Below, piece after piece: positions 42,181 through 50,795 of a stretch of DNA of 64,000 bases. Made by a program: the position numbers and the translations under genes. Source of the DNA: Brenneria bubanii (lineage in GTDB: Bacteria; Pseudomonadota; Gammaproteobacteria; Enterobacterales; Enterobacteriaceae); contig NZ_JAKMAJ010000003.1 of assembly GCF_022378355.1 (NCBI RefSeq), positions 124,001-188,000 on the forward strand, read 5' to 3'. The notes beneath the pieces were generated by a model. That model did not search any database and had not been told where the DNA came from. It saw nothing but the letters and a program-made list of their open reading frames with translations. The first letter of the stretch is position 1. Every line of letters starts with the position of its first letter.

Positions 42181-43621
42181 AGCCCTCACGACGCCTCGCG
42201 GCGGCATTCGTCCATACAGCCATAAATCATTGACGCGCGATCTGGCGATTCGTCATCTGGCGATGCCGGAGAAACTGACGCTGCCGTTGCGCCAGCATAC
42301 CGGCGCGCCCGCCATACCGGAGGTGAGTATTGGTGACAATGTCACTTACGGCCAGCAGTTGGCTAAGCCGTTTGGCCGGATGTCCGCGCCGTTGCATAGT
42401 CCGGCTAACGGCGTCGTCACTCAAATCGTCGCCGGCGAATCCGGTTATATCCAGTTGCGGGTCGCGCCGTCCCCGGCAAAGGCCGCGTTGCTGGACTCCC
42501 GCGCCGATTCCGTCGAAGATCAAATGCTGTCGTTAATCGCGCAGGCCGGCATCGTTGGCATGGGCGGCGCGATGTTTCCGGCGGCAGATAAACTGCGGCT
42601 GGCGATGCGCCATGAAATCAAGTATCTGATTATCAACGGCGGAGAATGCGAACCCTATATCACCGCCGATGAACGGATGATGCAGGAACAGGCCGAGTTT
42701 CTGATCGGCGGCATCCGTTATTTGCAACAGTTGACCAAGGCCCGGCATGTTTACATCGGCATTGAGGACAACAAGCGCGAGGCGATTCAGCGCCTCGACC
42801 GCTTGTGTCAGGATGATGAGGATATCGACGTTGTCGCCCTGCCTTCGCTGTATCCGATGGGGTCGTCCAAACAGCTGATTGAAGCGGTAACCGGTCGGCA
42901 GATACCGCATAACCGGCGTTCCCCCGAAATGGGCGTGTTGGTGCAGAACGTCGGCACCTGCATCGCGATTTTCCAGGCTATTCGTTTTCGCCAGCCGCTA
43001 ACCCATCGGGTGATTACCGTCAGCGGTCGGGCGATAGAGCAGCCCGGCAACCTGCTGGTGCCCATCGGCGCGCCCATTAGCGCCATCATCTCCGCCTGCG
43101 GCGGCATGAAGAGTACGCCGGCGCGTATCATCCTCGGCGGCCCGATGATGGGCCGCGCGACCACCGATCTGAATACGCCGATCACCAAAGGCACCAGCGG
43201 TCTGCTGTTGCTGACCGACGATGAAATTCCCCAGCCTCACGCCAGCGCCTGTTTACGCTGCGGCCGCTGCGTGGATGCCTGTCCGATGGGATTGGCGCCG
43301 TTAGCCATGCTGGCCGAGTTGAAAATAGACGCGCTGAATAGCGCCCGCGATTTGGGATTGAACAACTGTTTGCTGTGCGGCTCCTGTTCATGGGTTTGCC
43401 CGGCCGTGCTGCCGCTGACGCAGTTCTTTGACTGGGGACAACAGCAACTCAGGCTGGAAAAACGTCAGCAGCAAAAAATGCTGCGCGCCAGCGCCAATAG
43501 CCTCAGGCGGCAGGAACGACTGGCGCGTGAAGCGGCGGAAAAAGCCGCCGCCAAGGCCGCTAAACCCGCGCGCCGCCGCAAGCCAACATCCGATGTTCCA
43601 ATGGAGGGCTCCACATGCTGA
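42173..43621 (+). CDS. rnfC: RnfC, NADH/FMN-binding subunit
   Basis: A 482-residue peripheral subunit, the entry point for NADH electrons. The ATG at 42173 (MLKALTTPRGGIRPYSHK) has AGGAG eight bases upstream; the longer open frame extends uselessly through rnfB. The GMGGAMFPAADKL and NGGECEPYITADERMM FMN/NADH-site motifs are present. Two [4Fe-4S] motifs follow, CLRCGRCVDACPMGL and CLLCGSCSWVCP. The C-terminal ~45 residues are an Ala/Lys/Arg tail, much shorter than in RsxC of E. coli. It overlaps rnfD by seven bases. Confidence 0.95.
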   Translation: MLKALTTPRGGIRPYSHKSLTRDLAIRHLAMPEKLTLPLRQHTGAPAIPEVSIGDNVTYGQQLAKPFGRMSAPLHSPANGVVTQIVAGESGYIQLRVAPSPAKAALLDSRADSVEDQMLSLIAQAGIVGMGGAMFPAADKLRLAMRHEIKYLIINGGECEPYITADERMMQEQAEFLIGGIRYLQQLTKARHVYIGIEDNKREAIQRLDRLCQDDEDIDVVALPSLYPMGSSKQLIEAVTGRQIPHNRRSPEMGVLVQNVGTCIAIFQAIRFRQPLTHRVITVSGRAIEQPGNLLVPIGAPISAIISACGGMKSTPARIILGGPMMGRATTDLNTPITKGTSGLLLLTDDEIPQPHASACLRCGRCVDACPMGLAPLAMLAELKIDALNSARDLGLNNCLLCGSCSWVCPAVLPLTQFFDWGQQQLRLEKRQQQKMLRASANSLRRQERLAREAAEKAAAKAAKPARRRKPTSDVPMEGSTC

Positions 43622-44586
43622 CATCTCCCCACGTCCATCAGGGACTCAGCACGCAAAACCTGATGTACAAAGTCAATCTGGCGCTGATGCCGGCCGTTTT
43701 GCTGGGCATTATCCAGTTCGGCGCGCCGGCGCTGATGCTGATGGTCGTCAGCGTCGTTACCGCCCTGCTGTGCGAGGCCATCTGTTTACGCATCAATCCG
43801 GCGTCGCTCGGCCATGTGTTCGACGGCAGCGCGCTACTGACCGCGTTGCTGTTCACCCTGAGCCTGCCGCCGCACGCCCCGCTGTGGCTCGGAGTACTGG
43901 GGTCGGCGATCGCCATGTTGCTGGGTAAGCATATTTACGGCGGTCTTGGGCAGAATTTGTTCAATCCCGCCATGCTGGCGCGGGTGGTGTTGCTGATCGC
44001 TTTCCCGGTACAGATGACCCACTGGGTGATGCCGACGGAATTCTGGCACGGCATGGTGTATTCCCTGAGCACCGACGGAACGACCAGCGCCACGCTGCTC
44101 GGCGCGTTCAGGGAACACGCGCAGGCGCCGTTTTCCCTCGAAAACGCCCTGATCGGCACCCACAACGGCAGTTTCGGCGAAACGTCCACGTTGCTGCTGG
44201 CCCTAGGCGGACTATGGCTATTGCAGCAACGGGTGTTTAGCTGGCATGCGCCGGCCGCGATGCTGGTCGGCTGTCTGCTGCCCGGTATTGTGCAATGGCT
44301 GATTGCTCCGCAATCCATTTTGCCGCCGCTGGCGCAACTGACGACCGGCGGGTTAATGCTGGGGGCGGTGTTCATCATCACCGATCCGGTCACCGGCCCC
44401 GGCAGTACGCGCGGCCGTCTCTATTACGGCGCATTGGCCGGGCTGCTGGTCTGGGCGATCCGCAGCTTCGGCAACTACCCGGAAGGCGTCGCGTTTGCGG
44501 TGTTGCTGGTCAACGCCCTTACCCCATTGATCGACAGCTGGACTCGTCCTCGCGCCTACGGCTACCAAACGCAGAAGGAGAAATAA
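43615..44586 (+). CDS. rnfD: RnfD, flavin-carrying membrane subunit
   Basis: A 323-residue membrane protein with about ten helices, homologous to NqrB/RsxD. The G-K-H-I-Y-G-G-L-G-Q-N-L-F-N-P-A segment is diagnostic. A periplasmic-side STDGTTSATLLGAF contains the S/T-x-A-T element where FMN is covalently attached. It is followed by rnfG after one base. Confidence 0.94.
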   Translation: MLTSPHVHQGLSTQNLMYKVNLALMPAVLLGIIQFGAPALMLMVVSVVTALLCEAICLRINPASLGHVFDGSALLTALLFTLSLPPHAPLWLGVLGSAIAMLLGKHIYGGLGQNLFNPAMLARVVLLIAFPVQMTHWVMPTEFWHGMVYSLSTDGTTSATLLGAFREHAQAPFSLENALIGTHNGSFGETSTLLLALGGLWLLQQRVFSWHAPAAMLVGCLLPGIVQWLIAPQSILPPLAQLTTGGLMLGAVFIITDPVTGPGSTRGRLYYGALAGLLVWAIRSFGNYPEGVAFAVLLVNALTPLIDSWTRPRAYGYQTQKEK

Positions 44587-44587
44587 C

Positions 44588-45238
44588 ATGGCTTCTGCCT
44601 TTTACAGCGGCCTGCGCTGGCCGCCCCGCAGCCATCCGATAAACCTGAGCTTATTGCTTGGCACTTTCACCCTGCTGATTAGCCTAATGATTGGCGGCGT
44701 CTGGTGGGCGACCTATAGCGAGATTGAATTGCGCCATCAGGAAGATACTCAGCGGCAGCTGGCGGCCGTTTTCCCATCGAACCTGCATGACAACGCCCTG
44801 AGCGGCAGCGAGGTTAGCCTGACGCTGGACGGTCAGGCGGTACGGGTTTACCGCGCGCAATTGCACGGGCAGCCCAGCGGCGTGGTGATGTTTGGCGCCG
44901 AAAAAGGCTACAGCGGGATCATCAGTCTGCTGGTCGGCATCAACGCCGACGGCGAGCTCACCGGCGTGCGCGTGATTTCCCACACGGAAACTCCCGGACT
45001 GGGCGACAAAATCGAGCTGGGCCACAGCGACTGGATCCTGGGATTTGACGGTAAATCGTTGCAAAACACGGCGGAAAAACAGTGGCATGTCAAAAAGGAC
45101 GGCGGCGAATTTGATGCTTTCACCGGCGCCACTATTACGCCGCGCGCGGTGGTGAAAAGCGTTCATCAAACGCTGCTGCTATTCCAGCGCCACCGTGCGG
45201 AATTACTGGGTTTGAAGGAGGAAAAGACCAATGAGTGA
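44588..45238 (+). CDS. rnfG: RnfG, FMN-binding subunit
   Basis: A 216-residue protein with one N-terminal membrane helix (about 22-43) and a periplasmic FMN-binding domain. The flavinylation motif is FTGATITPRAV, with Thr182 as the expected FMN attachment residue. GYSGIISLLVGI and TETPGLGDKI are further family landmarks. It overlaps rnfE by eight bases. Covalent flavin would require an ApbE flavin transferase, which is not in the window. Confidence 0.94.
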   Translation: MASAFYSGLRWPPRSHPINLSLLLGTFTLLISLMIGGVWWATYSEIELRHQEDTQRQLAAVFPSNLHDNALSGSEVSLTLDGQAVRVYRAQLHGQPSGVVMFGAEKGYSGIISLLVGINADGELTGVRVISHTETPGLGDKIELGHSDWILGFDGKSLQNTAEKQWHVKKDGGEFDAFTGATITPRAVVKSVHQTLLLFQRHRAELLGLKEEKTNE

Positions 45239-45971
45239 AATTATCGCCACCGCGCCGACGGCGCGTCCCGCTTACCGGGATATTTTCGTCAGCGGCGTCT
45301 GGACCAATAACGTTACCTTCGTGCAGATTCTGGGGTTATGTCCGCTGATGGCGGTGACGACGACCGCCACCAATGGTTTCGGCATGGGCGTAATGACCAT
45401 GGCGGTGCTGGCCGGGGCCAATCTGCTGGTATCGCTGCTGCGTCAAATTACTCCGCATCAGATTCGTATTCCGGTTTATATCCTGATCATCTCCAGTCTG
45501 GTGACGTTGCTCGATCTGTCGATGAATGCCTGGATGCATGATTTACATAAAATTCTTGGGCTGTTTATTCCGCTGATCGTGGCGAACTGCGCTCTGCTGG
45601 GCCGCGCCGAATCCTTTGCCGCGCACAATCCGCCGGTTGCCGCCACGCTGGACGGCATGGCGACGGGGCTGGGTTTTACGCTCGGACTGACGTCGATGGG
45701 GGCGATCCGGGAAATTATCGGTAGCGGCACTCTGTTCAGCGGCGCGGAACAGCTACTGGGGCCGCATTTCCATTTTCTGGAAGTCCACCTGTTGCCGAAC
45801 TACAGCGGGTTTCTGCTGATGCTGTTGCCGCCGGGCGGCTTTTTGGTCATGGGTTTTATGCTGGCCGGGATCCGCGGCGTGAAGGTGCTGCGCTATGGGC
45901 GCGATGTTCTCAAGAAAGAGTCCGCGGCCGGTCTGAGCTGCGGTACCGGATGCGGAGGATGCCACGGATGA
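45231..45971 (+). CDS. rnfE: RnfE, membrane subunit
   Basis: A 246-residue membrane protein with six helices, homologous to NqrD/RsxE. NNVTFVQILGLCPLMAV and IVANCALLGRAESFA mirror RnfA and supply the other two Cys of the shared cluster. A C-terminal CGTGCGGCHG tail is Cys-rich and not part of the usual core, so it may bind metal. It overlaps rnfH by four bases (ATGA). Confidence 0.93.
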   Translation: MSEIIATAPTARPAYRDIFVSGVWTNNVTFVQILGLCPLMAVTTTATNGFGMGVMTMAVLAGANLLVSLLRQITPHQIRIPVYILIISSLVTLLDLSMNAWMHDLHKILGLFIPLIVANCALLGRAESFAAHNPPVAATLDGMATGLGFTLGLTSMGAIREIIGSGTLFSGAEQLLGPHFHFLEVHLLPNYSGFLLMLLPPGGFLVMGFMLAGIRGVKVLRYGRDVLKKESAAGLSCGTGCGGCHG

Positions 45972-46228
45972 AATTCACCATCGCCCACGCCAGCGGTTAT
46001 GAAAACCGCTGTATCGAGATGGAAATGGCGGCCCCCGTTACGCTGCGGCAAGCCTTTCTGGCATCGCCGTTGCCGGCGCTGTACCCCTGGCTGGATCCGG
46101 ATCAGCACCGTATGGGAATTTATGGCCGCCTTTGCTCCGCCGACCGCGAAGTACAGGAAGGCGACCGGGTGGAAATCTATCTGCCGATTGAACGTACCGC
46201 GCAGGACGCGGACGACGACGATGCGTAA
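45968..46228 (+). CDS. rnfH: RnfH, small ubiquitin-fold protein
   Basis: An 86-residue RnfH/UPF0125 protein with a beta-grasp fold. The ATG at 45968 (MKFTIAHASGYE) is used because of the overlap with rnfE. The VGIYGRL-like MGIYGRLCSADREVQEGDRVEIYLPIE core is seen in two blocks. The same family occurs as YfjF/RatB. In Rhodobacter rnfH ends the nif-linked rnf operon, and this arrangement is the same. Confidence 0.88.
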   Translation: MKFTIAHASGYENRCIEMEMAAPVTLRQAFLASPLPALYPWLDPDQHRMGIYGRLCSADREVQEGDRVEIYLPIERTAQDADDDDA

Positions 46229-46246
46229 TTTGGGGTACCCCGCCAT

Positions 46247-46262
46247 CTGGTTGCTTGAATGC
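46247..46262 (+). promoter_or_regulatory. Possible sigma-54 promoter of nifF
   Basis: CTGGTTGCTTGAATGC has GG-N10-GC spacing but mismatches in both boxes (TGGTT, ATGC). It lies 49 bp before the nifF ATG. nifF may equally be read through from rnf. Confidence 0.25.
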
Positions 46263-46310
46263 GCGGCATGCCCTTTTCAGACATCCTTTTAGCTTAGGAG
46301 AATGTAAACC

Positions 46311-46838
46311 ATGAGCACTATCGGCATTTTTTTCGGCACCGACACCGGTAAAACCCGCAAGGTCGCCAAAATTATCAAGACGAAGCTGGGCGATCGGGCG
46401 GATGAACCGGTGAATATTAATCGCGTTTCGTTAGCGGATCTGCTGGCCTACGATATTTTGATTCTCGGCACGCCCACGCTGGGCGACGGGCAGCTGCCCG
46501 GTCTGGAGGCGGAGTGCATGAGCGAATCCTGGGCTGAATTTGCCGATGAGCTGGCGAATGCCGATTTAAGCGGGAAAACCGTGGCGCTGTTCGGCCTCGG
46601 CGATCAGGAGAGCTATCCCGATGCGTTTGTCAATGCCTTGGGCGAACTGTATGACATCGTCAGCGAGGCCGGCGCAACGGTGGTCGGCGCCTGGCCGACG
46701 GACGGCTATTCCTTTAGCGAGTCCACGGCGCTGGAGGGCGACCGCTTCGTTGGGCTGGTATTGGATCAGGACAATCAGCAGGATTTGACGGAAGAACGCA
46801 TCGATCAGTGGATCAGCGCGCTTCAGGCGGAATTTTGA
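46311..46838 (+). CDS. nifF: NifF, nitrogenase flavodoxin
   Basis: A 175-residue long-chain flavodoxin, electron donor to nitrogenase reductase. The FMN-phosphate loop is FFGTDTGKTRKVAK, and the isoalloxazine-stacking loops are TPTLGDGQLPG and GLGDQESYPDAF. The 20-residue insertion of long-chain types is present (TDGYSFSESTALEGDRFVG in part). GGAG precedes the ATG. No nifJ is present, so the preceding Rnf complex is the probable electron source. Confidence 0.95.
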   Translation: MSTIGIFFGTDTGKTRKVAKIIKTKLGDRADEPVNINRVSLADLLAYDILILGTPTLGDGQLPGLEAECMSESWAEFADELANADLSGKTVALFGLGDQESYPDAFVNALGELYDIVSEAGATVVGAWPTDGYSFSESTALEGDRFVGLVLDQDNQQDLTEERIDQWISALQAEF

Positions 46839-47043
46839 TTTGTAAAGGCGCCGTTCGCGACCTGCTTAATGCCGTCTTTACTTGCTGTGCAGTGGCTGTT
46901 TTTGCTCAGAACGGGTGACACCGGTTAAGGCTATATTGGTGGAGACAGCCGCTTATGCATGACGGAAAACGTTTACCATGTTGTCGAAGGTTTTCACCGG
47001 CGTTCATCCGGCCCTTTTACTGATGGTTATCATGGACGTAGCC

Positions 47044-47072
47044 GCCGCAGCTCGTACTGGGCTGCGGCTTTT
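47044..47072 (+). terminator. Terminator of rnf-nifF
   Basis: GCCGCAGC / GCTGCGGC (8-bp stem, 9-base loop) followed by TTTTAA, about 205 bp after the nifF stop. Confidence 0.6.
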
Positions 47073-47157
47073 AACGGAACGGAAACGTACGTTAATGATA
47101 TTAATTTTTTGAATTTAAAGCATTTTATACAACAAAATAAAATGACACTCCATATAA

Positions 47158-47182
47158 AAAAGGATCCTGTAAGGATCCTTTT
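47158..47182 (-). terminator. Terminator of the orphan leftward ORF
   Basis: AAAAGGATCC-TGTAA-GGATCCTTTT is a perfect 10-bp stem. Leftward it is followed by a T run (TTTTTTAT). It begins 30 bp after the stop of the ORF at 47212. Confidence 0.7.
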
Positions 47183-47211
47183 GAAAGCTGCCATCACCAC
47201 TTTTCACAGGG

Positions 47212-47481
47212 TTACGTAAAGTTGTATACCATCTGAATAATGACCGTATTTTCTTCTTTCAGAGTCCCTATATAAATTGAGTCCTGTGGCTCACTGCTTC
47301 GCCAGCATACTTCTCCGGAGTCACATTTACTTTTTTTGTATCCTGAGGACTCCAGATAATCCTCAATTTCTTTGGTTTCTCTTGTACCATAAAATTTTAC
47401 GGCATACACGTGCGATGCCGGGCCTGTTATGTTCGCAAAATCAAAATCATAGCGGGGAGAAATACGGGGCATTTTTTTCAA
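47212..47481 (-). CDS. Orphan hypothetical protein, low GC
   Basis: An 89-codon frame (TTG at 47481; first ATG at 47472, MPRISPRYDFDF). It contains a charged middle (ETKEIEDYLESSGYKKSKC), two Cys separated by seven residues and a VIIQMVYNFT end. No family is recognised. Its AT content is higher than in the nif genes, there is no Shine-Dalgarno, and its first codons overlap the stop of the S66 peptidase remnant. A good terminator follows. It may be the surviving 3' part of an acquired gene. Confidence 0.45.
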   Translation of the reverse strand: MKKMPRISPRYDFDFANITGPASHVYAVKFYGTRETKEIEDYLESSGYKKSKCDSGEVCWRSSEPQDSIYIGTLKEENTVIIQMVYNFT

Positions 47482-47862
47482 AAGGTCGGGTGTGTAAAAA
47501 TCATATTCCCGCTTTTATGCTGTTCACCGAATCGCGGAAGGTTGCCAAACCGAGTGCCGGCCAACCTTGAAATGGTATCTAAACAGCCACCAATCAGACG
47601 GCCTTGAAACGCGACCGGGGCGCATTGGCCGTCAAGACGTTTCCACTCGGTTTTTTGCGTGAGGTTGAATCCTGCATCCGCATCTGTGCCCCAGCTATTC
47701 GCTTCTTTCTGATAGGCTGACGATGCTTGCTGTTTGAGCTACGCTCCCCGCTCACTTTCTAAGATCGGCCATATGCCTTGCGTGGTCGGATCTAAAACGC
47801 CGGCGCTGAGATCCATCAGATTGGGGCCATGCACCGTGGCCCAGCCTGAGATCGTAGTCAGA
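47478..47862 (-). pseudogene. S66 LD-carboxypeptidase/MccF-like remnant
   Basis: One leftward frame reads TTISGWATVHGPNLMDLSAG..., then a TAG at 47739-47741, and continues in the same frame LKQQASSAYQKEANSWG...TEWKRLDGQCAPVAFQGR, LIGGCLDTISRLAGTRFGN, ending in a TGA at 47478. The GPNLMD and W-K-x-L-x-G...G-x-L-x-G-G-C-L segments are characteristic of peptidase family S66 (LD-carboxypeptidases and microcin C immunity MccF). Both ends are missing and an amber codon interrupts it, so it is dead. Confidence 0.65.
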
Positions 47863-47986
47863 GGAAAATGCAATGTATAACATTATTGCTATTTCGAAAT
47901 AACTTCATGTTTATGATGATGTTTTTATTTATGGCAATCTCGCGCCGGCGAAAAGCGAGCGTCGTTGCCGCGCCGCCTTTATATTT

Positions 47987-48844
47987 TCAGCGCAGGATTT
48001 CCGCCAGCCACTGGCGCTGATGGTGCCGTCGACGTTTTTCCTGCCACTGCTGCCGGATTTGCGCCAGCGCATCCGCTTTTGGCAGTTCACTGGCCGGACA
48101 GATCGCTTCGCACCATAAAACGTGCAGGCCCATCGGGCTTTCCACCACCGGGCTGATATCGTTGGCATCGAGGGAAAATAAGCGCGAATCCAATGTGGGA
48201 TAAAGCACGTTTCGATTCACCCAGCCGATTCGGCCCCCGTCCATCGCCGTCGGGCATTCTGAAAATCGGCCGGCAAGGCGGGAAAAACGGCGCGGGTCGA
48301 TCTGCAAACGCCGTTGTAGCGCGCTGATGCGCCGGCTGACTGTTACCCTGTCACAATCAGCCTGCCCCTCATCAATGACCAGCAGTAAATGATGCGCCAG
48401 ACGCTTTTCCGGCTGCTTGAAACGGTGAGTATTTTGTTGATACCACGCATCAATCTCCCGTGGGTCGACCTTTGGCGCCAGGCTGGCCACCTGTTCCAGC
48501 GTCGCGGCGAGAATCGCTTCATGCGTTAGCGCCTGCAGTCGTGCGGCCTCATCGATTCCGGCGCGTCGTAATGCGTCATTCCAGGCCTGCTCGTCATCGA
48601 AAAAGGTGCGCAGTACATACTGCGCCGTCATGATGCCTTCCCGATCCGCGCGGATCCCCCGCTGTTCCGCCTGCTCGCGGATAGCCGCTTCCAGACGCCA
48701 TTGCCGTTGCAACTGTCCGGCAAAGACCATCTTTTGCTCCGCCTGCAGTTGCCAGGGCTGACAATGATATAGCGACAGCGAGAGTTTTAGCCGGCTATAG
48801 CGTTGCCATATCGTCAGGACATCCGGGTTACAGAGTATGGTCAT
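47987..48844 (-). CDS. nifM: NifM, peptidyl-prolyl isomerase for NifH maturation
   Basis: A 285-residue parvulin-type (PpiC) accessory protein needed for active nitrogenase Fe protein. The ATG at 48844 (MTILCNPDVL) overlaps nifZ by 17 bases; longer starts intrude further. The parvulin domain (about 150-250) has AHHLLLVIDEGQ, FSECPTAMDGGRIGWVNRNVLYP and VESPMGLHVLWCE. It is the last gene of the iscA-nifUSVWZM series. Confidence 0.92.
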   Translation of the reverse strand: MTILCNPDVLTIWQRYSRLKLSLSLYHCQPWQLQAEQKMVFAGQLQRQWRLEAAIREQAEQRGIRADREGIMTAQYVLRTFFDDEQAWNDALRRAGIDEAARLQALTHEAILAATLEQVASLAPKVDPREIDAWYQQNTHRFKQPEKRLAHHLLLVIDEGQADCDRVTVSRRISALQRRLQIDPRRFSRLAGRFSECPTAMDGGRIGWVNRNVLYPTLDSRLFSLDANDISPVVESPMGLHVLWCEAICPASELPKADALAQIRQQWQEKRRRHHQRQWLAEILR

Positions 48845-49277
48845 GGTCAATCGCCTCCAGCGCATGTTCCGGCACCTGTAATAATATGCCGCCGAACAAT
48901 ACGATAAACTGCATGGGATCCCTTTCCCGCTCAACGCCCATCACCTGACCGACATCGCCGGCCTGAACGCGGATTTTATGGTCAGTAGCCAGCATCATCG
49001 CGGCGCAAACCCAGTCGCCATATTGGAATGCGCCATCAACCCAGGGCGCAGATGCGGGGATCAGTTCATGTTCCCGGCAACCGACGATGCAGTCGTCCGT
49101 CAGAAAATGAACCTGATAGATGATGTTGTCCTGCAAAAAAGTGCCCCATTCACGCACGTACCCTACCGCGCCGCGCCGCACCAGCCGTTCGCCGCGCGCC
49201 ATGTCCGGAAAGGTCCCGTCATTGCGCACGGTACGAATAACCCGTACCGCTTCGCCGAATTCAAAACGCGGCTTCAT
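48828..49277 (-). CDS. nifZ: NifZ, nitrogenase maturation factor
   Basis: A 149-residue protein assisting P-cluster assembly in the MoFe protein. It begins with the family pattern PRFEFGEAVRVIRTVRNDGTFPD and has RGAVGYVREWGTFLQDNIIYQVHF. Two NifZ-like SH3-type halves are visible (about 1-75 and 85-140). ATGA overlap with nifW; overlaps nifM. Confidence 0.94.
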   Translation of the reverse strand: MKPRFEFGEAVRVIRTVRNDGTFPDMARGERLVRRGAVGYVREWGTFLQDNIIYQVHFLTDDCIVGCREHELIPASAPWVDGAFQYGDWVCAAMMLATDHKIRVQAGDVGQVMGVERERDPMQFIVLFGGILLQVPEHALEAIDHDHTL

Positions 49278-49621
49278 GTTCTCTCTCCTTCATCCAGCAA
49301 CAGCCAGGGGATAAAACAGCGGGCGGTACGCTGGTAAACTTGTAATTCCGAGCGCTCCCGCAGCTCGCCGTTGATGACGTAGGTATAGCTGTCCATCAGC
49401 ATGGCGCGTCCCCGCGCCAGCCGAAGTTGCCGGCGCTGAGACGGCGTGATATCCGGCTCTTCGTCCGGCCGGTAAAGTCGTAATCGGCGGCTGAAGGCAT
49501 GCAAAATATGCAGATGCTTGACACGGACGCTCTGTTCATCAAAGGGAATGGAAAAGAAACGCAGGAAATCTTCCGCACTCTCTAACTGACTTACTCCTGG
49601 CAGTTGGTTAAACCAGTCCAT
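49274..49621 (-). CDS. nifW: NifW, nitrogenase stabilising protein
   Basis: A 115-residue protein associated with the MoFe protein and oxygen protection. Family landmarks are ESAEDFLRFFSIPFD, VKHLHILHAFSRRL and a C-terminal VYQRTARCFIPW. It lies 12 bp after nifV and overlaps nifZ by four bases. Confidence 0.94.
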   Translation of the reverse strand: MDWFNQLPGVSQLESAEDFLRFFSIPFDEQSVRVKHLHILHAFSRRLRLYRPDEEPDITPSQRRQLRLARGRAMLMDSYTYVINGELRERSELQVYQRTARCFIPWLLLDEGERT

Positions 49622-49633
49622 ATGCTCCCTCCG

Positions 49634-50779
49634 TCAAACAACGTTAAGCGCCCGCGCCGGTATTGCGCTGATTGCATGATAAAGATGGCAAAGTTCGTCC
49701 CGGGTAGGCGAACGTTTCCCCGTTTCGGCAAACAGGCGCAGCGCCTGCTGAATCTGTGGGATCTGGCCATCGTTCACCGGCAGGCCAAGTTGCGCGAACA
49801 CGGCTTCAAGCGCGCGCCGGCCGGAATGTTTGCCCAGCACCAATTGATGTTCGCGACCCAGCAGCTGCGGCGGAATACTCTGATAGCTTTCCACGCCCTG
49901 TAAAAGCCCCGCGACATGAACGCCGGACTCATGGGTAAATACCCGCTCGCCGACCAGCGGCTGCCGATACGGAATGCTTTCACCGGCGGCGGCGGCCAAC
50001 TGCTGACACAAGGCCGTCAGCTGTCTGGCGTCGACATGGGTTTCGCCCAGTTGCATGTGGCTCAGACCCAGCACCACCTGTTCCAGCGGCGCGTTGCCCG
50101 CCCGCTCGCCCAATCCGAGAACCGTGGTGCTGACATGGGTCGCCCCCGCCCGCACCGCTGCCAGCGTATTGGCCGTCGCCATGCCGAAGTCGTTATGGGC
50201 GTGAATCTCCAACTCGCCCGGCCAATGACGCCGCAACCGCTGGATCTGCCGCATGGTGGAAAACGGATCCAGTAATCCCAGCGTATCGGCAAAGCGCATC
50301 CGCCCGGCGCCGGCCGCCATCGCCACCTGTGCGACGGCGGCCAGATCCGCCTCGCTGGCGCGGGAGGCATCCTCACCGCCGACGCAAACCTGAAGCCCTT
50401 GTTCCAGCGCGAAACGGATCAGATCGCTAAGCCGTTGCAACATCTCGGACCACAGCAACCCGACCTTAAACCGGCGCAAACAGGCTGAAACCGGCAGCGA
50501 GATATCCACCCGGTTGACCCCCAGACGCGCGGCCTGCCGAATATCCTGCTCATTGAGCCGGCACCAGGCCATCAGCGAGATATCCGGCAATGTTTGGCGA
50601 ACCTGATAGATGCGCGCGCACTCTTCTTCTCCCATCGCGGGCGTGCCTACTTCCAGTTCCGACACCCCGGCGCGCGCCAGCGATACGGCGATCGCCAGTT
50701 TCTCTTCGGCGCTGAAGGCCACGCCGGGACTTTGTTCGCCATCACGCAGCGTGGTGTCATTAACAACGATGGTTTTCAT
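49634..50779 (-). CDS. nifV: NifV, homocitrate synthase
   Basis: A 381-residue DRE-TIM enzyme condensing acetyl-CoA and 2-oxoglutarate to homocitrate, the organic ligand of FeMo-cofactor. The ATG at 50779 ([19 protein letters not shown]) has AGGGGA upstream; 14 extra codons are possible but lack support. Metal and catalytic motifs [12 protein letters not shown] and [13 protein letters not shown], and the HESGVH loop, are intact. Same length as Klebsiella NifV. Confidence 0.96.
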   Translation of the reverse strand: MKTIVVNDTTLRDGEQSPGVAFSAEEKLAIAVSLARAGVSELEVGTPAMGEEECARIYQVRQTLPDISLMAWCRLNEQDIRQAARLGVNRVDISLPVSACLRRFKVGLLWSEMLQRLSDLIRFALEQGLQVCVGGEDASRASEADLAAVAQVAMAAGAGRMRFADTLGLLDPFSTMRQIQRLRRHWPGELEIHAHNDFGMATANTLAAVRAGATHVSTTVLGLGERAGNAPLEQVVLGLSHMQLGETHVDARQLTALCQQLAAAAGESIPYRQPLVGERVFTHESGVHVAGLLQGVESYQSIPPQLLGREHQLVLGKHSGRRALEAVFAQLGLPVNDGQIPQIQQALRLFAETGKRSPTRDELCHLYHAISAIPARALNVV

Positions 50780-50795
50780 TGGCGTCCCCTCCCGG

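Larger units (their letters stand above)
46839..47211. other. Intergenic region nifF to orphan ORF
   Basis: 373 bp holding two hairpin terminators and no convincing gene. An 86-codon frame at 46959-47219 runs through both hairpins and is not called. AACGGGTGACACCGGTT near 46908 is a near-palindrome of unknown meaning. Confidence 0.45.

Noticed and set aside
46959..47219. An 86-codon frame downstream of nifF
   Set aside because: It passes through two terminator hairpins and has a random-looking composition.
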